Part shown: positions 34,468-42,026 of the stretch, piece after piece
Layout of the letters: the number at the start of each line of letters is the position of its first letter
Position numbering within the stretch: the first letter of the stretch is position 1
Source of the DNA: Porphyrobacter sp. SLTP
GTDB taxonomy: Bacteria; Pseudomonadota; Alphaproteobacteria; Sphingomonadales; Sphingomonadaceae
Direction: 5' to 3'
Assembly (NCBI RefSeq): GCF_009905735.1
Contig: NZ_JAAALE010000015.1
Coordinates: 1 to 64,000, forward strand
Length of the DNA stretch: 64,000 nt
Notes under the pieces: model-generated
The model's input: the letters and a program-made list of their open reading frames with translations, nothing else
Databases searched by the model: none
What the model was told of the DNA's origin: nothing
Made by a program: the position numbers and the translations under genes

Positions 34468-36320
34468 CACCAGCCCGCCTTCTCGCCCTTGTTCTGCTTT
34501 TCGAGCCATTTCATCAGCGGGGCGAAATACTCGACCATCGCGGTGCCGTTCATCTGACGCTCGCCAGTGAAGGCTTCGAGCGCGTCGGGCCAGGGCTTGG
34601 ACGCGCCCATCTCCAGCATCGCGTTCAGCTTCGCGCCGACATCCTTGTTGCCGTAGATCGAGCAGCGGTGAAGCGGCCCCTTCCATCCGGCGGTGTCGCA
34701 GGCCGCCTTGTAGAACTGGAACTGGAGCAATCGCGCCAGGAAGTAGCGGGTGTAGGAGACGTTGCCTGCGATGTGATACTTGCCCCCGGCATCAAAACCG
34801 GCGGCATCGCGCGGCACGGGTGGGACAATGCCCTGATACTCCAGGCGCAGATCGTTCCAGCCGGTATTGGTCGCCGCTTCCGGAATCGAGCCGTCGAACA
34901 GCCCCCAGCGATAGCGATCCAGCAGCAGGCCGAAGGGCAGGAAGGCGACCTTGTCCATCGCCTGACGCAGCAAGAGGCCGATATCCTTGTCAGCACTCGG
35001 CACGTCCTTGGGATCGAGCATGTCGATCTGCACCAGATATTCGGGCGTGATCGACAGCGCGATCATGTCGCCGATCGCTTCGTGGAATCCGTCATTGGCG
35101 CCGTTCAGGTGCAGCGTGTCCTGCTTGTTATAGGCGCGCTGGTAGTAGTTGTGGCCAAGCTCGTGGTGGATCGTGATGAAGTCATCCGCGTTGGGCTTGA
35201 TGCACATCTTGATGCGCAGATCATCGACATTGTCGATGTCCCAGGCCGAAGCGTGACACACCACTTCGCGGTCAGCGGGCTTGGTGAACTGGCTGCGCTC
35301 CCAGAAGGTGGCAGGCAGCGGGGCAAAGCCCAGCGAGGAGAAGAACTGCTCACCCACCTTGGTCATGCCAACGGCATCGAGGTTCTTCTTGGCGATCAGA
35401 TCGGTGAGGTCATAGCCGATGTCGCCAGCCCCCGCCGGCGCGACCAGCGGGTAGATATTGCCCCATTCCTGCGCCCACATATTGCCGAGCAGGTCAGCGC
35501 GGATCGGGCCCGTGCGCGGCTGGACGGCGTCGCCGTACTTCTCGTTGAGCTTGCGGCGCACATAGGTGTGGAGCGCGATGTAGAGGGGTTTCACCTCCTG
35601 CCACATCCGCTCGGTCTCGGCGGCGAATTGTTCGGGCGGCATGTCATAGCCCGAACGCCACATCGCACCGAAATCGGCAAAGCCCAGCTCCTTGGCGCCC
35701 TCGTTAGCTAGCGCGGTCATGCGGGAATAATCCTCCCGCATCGGCGCACCGACATTGTCGTGCCAGCTGGCCCACATTTCCTTCAGCTCTGCGGGGGTGC
35801 GCTCGAGATTGCCCATCTCGGCCTCGATATCGCTGCCATTGATCGGCTGGCCATTCAGCGTGCCCTTGCCGCGCCCATAGGCCGAGCCCAGACGGGTGGC
35901 GATGGCGTTGAGCTCCTCGGCCGCGCCGGGACGTGACGGTGCTGGCAGGGCGATGCCGTTGCGCAGCATGTCGAGCTTGCGCCCGGTTTCTTCATCAAGG
36001 CCTTCGATCTTGGCATAGCGCGCAGCCTCGGTTGCATAGCCGACCTGCTTCAGCGTCAACTCCGCGCCATACTTGGCGGCGAGTTCGTCACTGTCATGCG
36101 TGATGTAGGTCGCGTTGATCCACGAGACGCGCGAATATTCGACGATGAAGGCGCCAAATTCGGCCTCGACCTTGGCGATCCACGCGCTGGCATCGGCAGG
36201 CGTGAGCGCTTCGGCAGCAGCAGCAGCGGGCGCGGCGTTGTCCTGCGCGGCCAAGGGCGCAGCAACAGCAATGGCAAGCGCAGCGCAGCAGCAGCGCAGC
36301 AGGGGGGCGGCAAGTTTCAT
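34467..36320 (-). CDS. M2 family metallopeptidase (ACE-like)
   Basis: A 617-residue exported zinc peptidyl-dipeptidase-like enzyme. A signal peptide ends near AAPLAAQ. The zinc motif HHELGHNYY is at about residue 383, with the downstream Glu in DGFHEAIGDMI. The length is near that of one ACE catalytic domain. Relatives clip dipeptides from peptide C-termini in the periplasm. The ATG at 36320 is chosen because it starts the signal peptide; the open frame further up is not protein-like. First gene of the M2 / YVTN / rimB / rimK operon. Confidence 0.92.
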   Translation of the reverse strand: MKLAAPLLRCCCAALAIAVAAPLAAQDNAAPAAAAAEALTPADASAWIAKVEAEFGAFIVEYSRVSWINATYITHDSDELAAKYGAELTLKQVGYATEAARYAKIEGLDEETGRKLDMLRNGIALPAPSRPGAAEELNAIATRLGSAYGRGKGTLNGQPINGSDIEAEMGNLERTPAELKEMWASWHDNVGAPMREDYSRMTALANEGAKELGFADFGAMWRSGYDMPPEQFAAETERMWQEVKPLYIALHTYVRRKLNEKYGDAVQPRTGPIRADLLGNMWAQEWGNIYPLVAPAGAGDIGYDLTDLIAKKNLDAVGMTKVGEQFFSSLGFAPLPATFWERSQFTKPADREVVCHASAWDIDNVDDLRIKMCIKPNADDFITIHHELGHNYYQRAYNKQDTLHLNGANDGFHEAIGDMIALSITPEYLVQIDMLDPKDVPSADKDIGLLLRQAMDKVAFLPFGLLLDRYRWGLFDGSIPEAATNTGWNDLRLEYQGIVPPVPRDAAGFDAGGKYHIAGNVSYTRYFLARLLQFQFYKAACDTAGWKGPLHRCSIYGNKDVGAKLNAMLEMGASKPWPDALEAFTGERQMNGTAMVEYFAPLMKWLEKQNKGEKAGW

Positions 36321-36396
36321 GGTCCAGATTCCCGTCAGTCGTGTGACAATGCCGTGCGGTTTGGACGCCCCTGCAGCCGGAATCAACCCGCGTGCG

Positions 36397-37158
36397 TCAG
36401 GCCGCAAGGAAGCGGGCAAGCGCCTCGCCAAGGTCAGGCTTGGTCACGCTGTTGAGGTGGGTGCCGGGCACCTCGATATAGCGTGCATCAGGCAGCTGCG
36501 CGGCAAGCTCCTCGGCCGAGCCATTGTCCTGATCCTCATCGCCGCAGATGACAGCGGTCGGCATGGTAATGGCGGCAAGGCGGGCGAGATCGAAATCGTC
36601 CATCGCGTCCAGCAGCAACCGCGCGGCGACCCGGTCGACGCCTTGGGACTTCAGGAAGGTGCGCGCGGTGTAGGTCGGATCGCCGGGCTTGATCGTGTCA
36701 AACTCGTCGATCACCCGCTTGAAGTGATCCGCGCGCCGTTCCCAATCGGACAGGCCCGCCACCCCCATCCCGCAGATCGCCAGACGGCGCGGCTCGAGAA
36801 TGCCGTAGCCGACCGCGTGGATCGCGGTGCGCGCGCCCAGCGAAAAGCCGACCAGATCGAAGCCGCCTGGCTCCAGCCCGAGATGCTCGGCCAGCGCGAC
36901 GGCATCGCGCACCAGGACACCGGGCGGATAGGCGCGCGCCTCACGCGGCGCTTGGCTTTGGCCGTGGACGCGAAAATCGAGCATGATTGCCTTGAAGCCG
37001 GCCGCTGCGAGCCGCGCGCCGTGGCCCCACTTGATCCAGTTCATCTGGGCCGAGGAGAACAGTCCGTGAAGCAGCAACACAGGGCGGCCCTCGCCTTCCG
37101 TGTGAACAGCAAGGCGGGTGCCGTCGAAGCTGGCAAAATGCTCGGTCGTGATCGTCAT
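36397..37158 (-). CDS. Alpha/beta hydrolase
   Basis: A 253-residue alpha/beta hydrolase: oxyanion loop LLLHGLFSS, nucleophile in GFSLGAR, Asp in CGDEDQD, His in PGTHLNSV. No signal peptide. Substrate unknown (esterase or lipase type). The ATG at 37158 gives a usual N-terminus; an extension to 37221 would overlap the MarR operator. Divergent from marR with 80 bases between the starts. Confidence 0.88.
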   Translation of the reverse strand: MTITTEHFASFDGTRLAVHTEGEGRPVLLLHGLFSSAQMNWIKWGHGARLAAAGFKAIMLDFRVHGQSQAPREARAYPPGVLVRDAVALAEHLGLEPGGFDLVGFSLGARTAIHAVGYGILEPRRLAICGMGVAGLSDWERRADHFKRVIDEFDTIKPGDPTYTARTFLKSQGVDRVAARLLLDAMDDFDLARLAAITMPTAVICGDEDQDNGSAEELAAQLPDARYIEVPGTHLNSVTKPDLGEALARFLAA

Positions 37159-37215
37159 GCCGCGCCTGCTAGCGCGGTTCGGTGCGGGGGGCCAGCCGGT
37201 GCTTGTAGATAGTAA

Positions 37216-37236
37216 GCACACTTATTATAAGTGCGC
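37216..37236. promoter_or_regulatory. Candidate MarR operator
   Basis: CACTTAT and ATAAGTG form a perfect inverted repeat around one central T (37219-37233), extended by G-C pairs at the flanks. It ends three bases before the marR ATG and lies in the shared divergent region, so the regulator could repress its own operon and possibly the divergent hydrolase. Confidence 0.65.
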
Positions 37237-37238
37237 GT

Positions 37239-37682
37239 ATGATTATCGAGACAGGCTACCGAGTCGCCGACAATTCGCGCCAGCTGCGCCGCCTGTTTGA
37301 CGAGCGGGTGCGCGGGCTGGGCATTACCGGCCCACAGGCGCGGCTGCTGCTCTCGCTCGAACGCAATCCGGACGAGAATCAGGCCTTCTATGCCGAGCGG
37401 CTGGAGATCGAGCCAATCACCCTCACCCGGATTGTTGACCGGCTGGAAGAGGCTGGCTGGATCGAACGCCGCAGCGACCCGGGAGATCGGCGTGCGCGCA
37501 TCCTTCACCTCACGGACAAGAGCCGGGGGATCGTAACCCGGCTGCGGGTCAGTGTGGAAGGGCTGTTCGAAGACATGCTTGCCGGGTTCGACGCGGGCGA
37601 GCGGGCGGTCTTTGCCGATCTGCTCGAACGGATTGCCACTAACCTTGCCGCCGCGCGTCAGCCCGAGGTGGCCCATGGCTGA
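37239..37682 (+). CDS. MarR family transcriptional regulator
   Basis: A 147-residue winged-helix regulator: LGITGPQARLLLSLERNPDEN, then RLEIEPITLTRIVDRLEEAGWIERRSDPGDRRARILHLT, the classic recognition helix and wing. MarR dimers release DNA when they bind a small aromatic ligand. The start lies directly beside a palindrome, so transcripts may have a very short leader. The stop overlaps the emrA-like gene by 8 bases, which places it as the local regulator of the efflux pump. Confidence 0.93.
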   Translation: MIIETGYRVADNSRQLRRLFDERVRGLGITGPQARLLLSLERNPDENQAFYAERLEIEPITLTRIVDRLEEAGWIERRSDPGDRRARILHLTDKSRGIVTRLRVSVEGLFEDMLAGFDAGERAVFADLLERIATNLAAARQPEVAHG

Positions 37683-38751
37683 AGCCGATCCCGCCATCGC
37701 CCGCGACAGCGTGAGCGAGGCTCCTTCAGTCCCCACCCCATCCCGCAAGCCATGGGCCCGCTGGGCGCTGATGCTGGTCGTGCCACTGGTGCTCGCCGCT
37801 GGCGCGCTGCTCTATTGGCAGAGCCTTGCGGGCAAGGTCTCGACCGACAATGCCTATATCAAGCAGGACATGGTCGCGGTCAGCGCCGAAGTCGGCGGGC
37901 GGATTGTCGAGGCGATGGTGACAGACGGCGCGGTGGTCCAGCCGGGCCAGCTGCTGTTCCGTATCGACCCCGAACCCTTCCGCTTGCAGATCGCCGAAGC
38001 CAACGCCGCCATCGCCGGTGCGCAGGCGAATGTAATCGCGCTCAGCAACGCGCCCGAACTCACCGGCACCGACATAGAAGCCGCACGCAGCGATGTCGCC
38101 TTTGCCGAAGCGCGGTTCGAACGGGTTGCGGCGCTCAGGCAAAAGGGCTTCTCGACCAAGGCCGATTACGAGGCGGCGGAGCAAGCGGTGGTGCAGGCGC
38201 GCGAGGCGGTGCGGCAGGCGGAAGACCGCCAGCGTGAAGCGCGCGCGCGGCTTGCGACCGGAGCCGCCGTGCCCGGCGTCAACCCGCAGGTCGCCGCCGC
38301 CGAAGCTCGCCGCGCCAATGCCCAGCTCGCCCTGCGCCGCACCGAAGTACGTAGTCCTGCGGCGGGCCGTATAGCGCAGGCCGACCGCTTGCAGGTCGGC
38401 CAGCAGGTCGTCCCCAACCTCCCCGTACTGACGCTGGTGCGCGAGGGATCGACCTATGTCGAAGCGAATTTCAAGGAGACCGATCTGGCTGACATGGCGG
38501 TCGGCCAGCGCGCTGAGGTGCGCTTCGACGCCTATCCCGATCTGGTGTTGAAGGGCCGCGTGGCTGCGATTGGCGCGGGAACGGGCGCTGAGTTCTCTGT
38601 ACTCCCGGCCCAGAATGCGACCGGCAACTGGGTCAAGGTGACGCAGCGCGTCCCGGTCAGGATCGCGCTGGACGGCATCAGCCCGCGCCGCCTGATCGCC
38701 GGGCTTTCGAGCGAAGTCACCGTGTTCACCGACACAAGCGCCCGCAATTGA
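37675..38751 (+). CDS. emrA: EmrA/HlyD family efflux adaptor
   Basis: A 358-residue membrane fusion protein. One membrane helix near residues 28-50 (WALMLVVPLVLAAGALLYW) is followed by VSTDNAYIKQDMVAVSAEVGGRIVEAMV, the EmrA-type lipoyl start, a coiled-coil hairpin rich in Ala, Glu and Arg, and the second lipoyl half (TEVRSPAAGRIAQ). It links an inner-membrane MFS pump to an outer-membrane channel. Start within the end of marR; the pump gene follows 3 bases after its stop. Confidence 0.93.
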   Translation: MAEADPAIARDSVSEAPSVPTPSRKPWARWALMLVVPLVLAAGALLYWQSLAGKVSTDNAYIKQDMVAVSAEVGGRIVEAMVTDGAVVQPGQLLFRIDPEPFRLQIAEANAAIAGAQANVIALSNAPELTGTDIEAARSDVAFAEARFERVAALRQKGFSTKADYEAAEQAVVQAREAVRQAEDRQREARARLATGAAVPGVNPQVAAAEARRANAQLALRRTEVRSPAAGRIAQADRLQVGQQVVPNLPVLTLVREGSTYVEANFKETDLADMAVGQRAEVRFDAYPDLVLKGRVAAIGAGTGAEFSVLPAQNATGNWVKVTQRVPVRIALDGISPRRLIAGLSSEVTVFTDTSARN

Positions 38752-38754
38752 GCC

Positions 38755-40341
38755 ATGGCAAGCCGGGCCGAGCCTGCCGCTGGCATCGGCCAAGACCGAC
38801 CAAGCGTCCCGCTGGACGCGCCCGAGCTGGAAACGGGCAATTACCCGCTGATGATCGTCGGGGTCATGGCGGCATCGCTGCTCCAGATCCTCGACACCAC
38901 CATTGCCAATGTCGCCCTGCCGCATATGCAAAGCTCATTGGGGGCGACGGTTGACACGATCACCTGGGTGCTGACGAGTTACATCATCGCCTCCGCCGTC
39001 GCCCTGCCGATCACCGGTTGGCTCGCGGATCGCATCGGCGCACGGCGGTTGTTCATCGGCTCGGTCGCGGGGTTTATCCTCGCCTCGATGCTGTGCGGGC
39101 TGGCGCAGAACCTTGAGGAAATGGTCGCCTTCCGCGCGCTGCAAGGCGTGGCCGGAGCCTTCATCGCGCCGCTGAGCCAGTCCTTCATGCTCGACGCCAC
39201 GCGCCCCAGTCGCCACCCGCAGATCATGGCAATCTGGGGCATGGGGATCATGATCGGCCCGATCCTCGGGCCCATCCTCGGCGGCTGGCTGACCGAGACC
39301 GCGAACTGGCGTTGGGTGTTCTATGTCAACCTGCCGGTCGGAATCGCCTCATTGGCGATCCTGATCGCCTACCTGCCCAAGCGTCCCCGGCGCGAGCGGC
39401 GCTTCGACATCACCGGGTTCCTGCTGTTGGCCGTCGCCCTCGCATCATTCCAGCTGTTGCTTGATCGCGGCGCGCAGGAAGACTGGCTCGCGTCGGTGGA
39501 AATCTGGACCTACCTCGTCCTCACCCTGTCAGCGACGTGGATGGTGTTGATCCACTTCGCCAAGGCACCGGCCCCGATGTTCGAGCGCAAGCTGTTCGCC
39601 GACCGCAATTTCGCGATTGCGCTGTCGTTCATGGTGGTGATCGGGATCGTGATGTTCGCGGTCATGGCGTTGCTGCCGCCGATGCTGCAAAATCTGTTCG
39701 GCTACGGCGTGATCGACACCGGGATTGTCTTGATGCCGCGCGGGGTCGGCATCCTCGTCTCGATGCAACTCTCCGGCCTGATGATGCGCCGGGGGATCGA
39801 CGCGCGGCCCGTGGTGGCGAGCGGGTTCCTGATCTGCGCCTTCTCGCTGTGGCAGATGGCGCACTGGTCGCTGGAAGTGGACGAGGCGCATGTGATTATC
39901 AGCGGGTTGCTGCAGGGGCTCGGCATGGGGCTGGTGTTCATCCCCTTGCAGGTCAGCGCCTTTGCTACGCTCAGTCCGGCAATGCGGACGGATGGGTCGA
40001 GCCTGCTCAACCTGTTCCGCTCTCTGGGCGCTTCAGCGGGGATCGCGTGGATGACGGTGCTGCTCGCCCGCAATATCCAGACCAGCCACGCGGACCTCGG
40101 CCAGCATGTCACCGCGGCAACGGGGAGCGTGGTGGATTTCTCGACCATCGACCGGTTCCAGGCGCTGGGCGATACGGCGATGACGCTGATTGATGCCGAG
40201 GTGAACCGGCAGGCGGCGATGATCGCCTATGTGGATGATTTCTGGCTGATGATGTGGATCACGCTGGCCGCCGCGCCGCTTGCCTTCCTGATGCGCGGCA
40301 ACAAGGGGCGCGCCGCCGGGCCAATCGCCTTGTCAGAATAA
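38755..40341 (+). CDS. emrB: DHA2 family MFS multidrug transporter (EmrB/QacA)
   Basis: A 528-residue, 14-helix proton antiporter. LQILDTTIANVALP is the DHA2 motif in helix 1, GWLADRIGARRLF is motif A, and GPILGPILGGWL is the antiporter motif C. It exports hydrophobic drugs or toxins with the emrA product. Its outer-membrane partner is not in the window. The three-gene marR-emrA-emrB operon ends here; the next gene is convergent at 6 bases. Confidence 0.94.
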   Translation: MASRAEPAAGIGQDRPSVPLDAPELETGNYPLMIVGVMAASLLQILDTTIANVALPHMQSSLGATVDTITWVLTSYIIASAVALPITGWLADRIGARRLFIGSVAGFILASMLCGLAQNLEEMVAFRALQGVAGAFIAPLSQSFMLDATRPSRHPQIMAIWGMGIMIGPILGPILGGWLTETANWRWVFYVNLPVGIASLAILIAYLPKRPRRERRFDITGFLLLAVALASFQLLLDRGAQEDWLASVEIWTYLVLTLSATWMVLIHFAKAPAPMFERKLFADRNFAIALSFMVVIGIVMFAVMALLPPMLQNLFGYGVIDTGIVLMPRGVGILVSMQLSGLMMRRGIDARPVVASGFLICAFSLWQMAHWSLEVDEAHVIISGLLQGLGMGLVFIPLQVSAFATLSPAMRTDGSSLLNLFRSLGASAGIAWMTVLLARNIQTSHADLGQHVTAATGSVVDFSTIDRFQALGDTAMTLIDAEVNRQAAMIAYVDDFWLMMWITLAAAPLAFLMRGNKGRAAGPIALSE

Positions 40342-40347
40342 CGCGCT

Positions 40348-40914
40348 CTACCGGAAGAAGCACTGCGTCCCGGCGTAGAGCATCTCGACAACATCACCCT
40401 TGATGAAGCCGCCGATGTTGCTGCCAAGGGCGAATTCCTCGCCCAGAGTGCTGCCCTCAACCTTGGAGAACCCGGGCGCGGTCTCGATCACCGCGCGGGC
40501 CGAGCCGAGTTGCACGGTCCCCGGCAGCTTGACTGTGCCGGTCGCTGGCGCATCGCCATCCTGCGGCGCGTGCCAGTTCCAGCCGACCAGGCGGCCCTTC
40601 TGGAAATGCGCCGTCAATCCGCCCGCAAAGTCGGTGAAGGTGATCGGCCCGGCCCCGCATTCGGCATTCTCGCCCGAACGCAGCGGTTTGCCGAGCGCCG
40701 TGCCAAGCGCGGCTTCGACTTCGGCCTGCCCGGCGGCGAAATAGAATGCCTCCGCACCGGCCGAAAGCCCATCACCGCGAAGCTCGACCGCGTTGGCCGT
40801 CACCGGAGCCTCAGCTGCTTCGCCCTGCTGGCGTTCAGCCGGGCTCGGCACGTCACCGCTGTCGCAGCCTGCCAGAGCGAGCGCACCCGCCAGCACGAGG
40901 AAAGGAGCCCGCAT
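40348..40914 (-). CDS. Predicted lipoprotein, unknown function
   Basis: A 188-residue protein with a lipobox LALAGC (Cys at about 17) followed by an acidic, Pro-rich linker. The mature domain (AEAFYFAAGQAEVEAALG, GPITFTDFAGGLTAHFQKGRLVGW) is small and beta-rich and is not recognised. The ATG at 40914 lies 5 bases after the asd stop, so it is probably cotranscribed with asd. AAGGGCTAAGG upstream, overlapping the asd end, can serve as ribosome site. Confidence 0.8.
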   Translation of the reverse strand: MRAPFLVLAGALALAGCDSGDVPSPAERQQGEAAEAPVTANAVELRGDGLSAGAEAFYFAAGQAEVEAALGTALGKPLRSGENAECGAGPITFTDFAGGLTAHFQKGRLVGWNWHAPQDGDAPATGTVKLPGTVQLGSARAVIETAPGFSKVEGSTLGEEFALGSNIGGFIKGDVVEMLYAGTQCFFR

Positions 40915-40919
40915 CGGCC

Positions 40920-41945
40920 TTAGCCCTTCTTCAAATGGCGCCGCCCGAGCAGCTCGGCGATCTGGACGGCGTTGAGCGCAGCGCCCTTGCGCAGGTTGTC
41001 CGAGACGCACCACAGCGTCAGGCCGTTCTCCACCGTCGGGTCTTCACGCACGCGGCTGACGAAGGTCGCCGCATCGCCCACGCACTCGATCGGGGTGATA
41101 TAGCCGCCGTCTTCGCGCTTATCGATCAGCATGACGCCGGGGGCTTCGCGCAGAATGTCCATCGCCTGCTGGGCGCTGATTTCATTCTCGAACTCGATAT
41201 TGACCGCTTCGGAGTGGCCCACGAAAACCGGCACGCGCACGCAGGTCGCGGTCAGCTTGATCTTGGGATCGAGGATCTTCTTGGTCTCGACCATCATCTT
41301 CCACTCTTCCTTGGTCGAACCATCGTCGAGGAAGCTGTCGATGTGGGGGATCACGTTGAAGGCGATCTGCTTGGTGAACTTCGACGGTTCGACCGGATCG
41401 CCTACAAAGATCGCGCGGCTCTGCTGGAACAGCTCGTCCATGCCCGCCTTGCCCGCGCCCGAGGTCGATTGATAGGTCGAGACGACGACGCGCTTGATTG
41501 TGGCAAAGTCATGCAGCGGCTTGAGCGCGACCACCAGCTGCGCGGTCGAGCAGTTGGGATTGGCGATGATGTTGCGCGCGGTGTAGCCGTCGATCGCGTC
41601 GGGGTTCACCTCCGGCACCACCAAAGGCACATCCGGGTCCATACGATACAGCGACGAGTTGTCGATGACGATACAACCAGCCGCCGCCGCCTTGGGGGCA
41701 TATTCCTTGGCCGGGCCGGAGCCTGCGGCGAACAGCGCGATGTCCCAGCCGGCGAAATCGAAGTGCTCGATATTCTTGCACTTGAGCATCTTGCCGGTGT
41801 CGCCGAATTCGACTTCCGTGCCGACCGAACGGCTGGAGGCCACCGCGGCGACCTCGTCACACGGAAATTCACGCTCGGCGAGAACCATCATCATCTCGCG
41901 CCCGACATTGCCGGTCGCGCCGACCACTGCCACCCGGTAACCCAC
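40920..41945 (-). CDS. asd: Aspartate-semialdehyde dehydrogenase
   Basis: A 341-residue NADP-dependent enzyme reducing aspartyl phosphate to the semialdehyde, for Lys/DAP, Met and Thr synthesis. VAVVGATGNVGREMM is the cofactor loop; the catalytic Cys is in NPNCSTAQLV at about residue 131; GHSEAVNIEFE carries the later His region. The start is GTG 41945, supported by AAGGAG eight bases upstream; the nearby ATG at 41952 is out of frame. Confidence 0.96.
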   Translation of the reverse strand: MGYRVAVVGATGNVGREMMMVLAEREFPCDEVAAVASSRSVGTEVEFGDTGKMLKCKNIEHFDFAGWDIALFAAGSGPAKEYAPKAAAAGCIVIDNSSLYRMDPDVPLVVPEVNPDAIDGYTARNIIANPNCSTAQLVVALKPLHDFATIKRVVVSTYQSTSGAGKAGMDELFQQSRAIFVGDPVEPSKFTKQIAFNVIPHIDSFLDDGSTKEEWKMMVETKKILDPKIKLTATCVRVPVFVGHSEAVNIEFENEISAQQAMDILREAPGVMLIDKREDGGYITPIECVGDAATFVSRVREDPTVENGLTLWCVSDNLRKGAALNAVQIAELLGRRHLKKG

Positions 41946-42026
41946 TTGGCATTCTCCTTTGACTTCGGACTGCGCGAGATAGCGATGCGTGCCTATTGCG
42001 CAACCGCTAACCTTGCCAGTGCAGAC

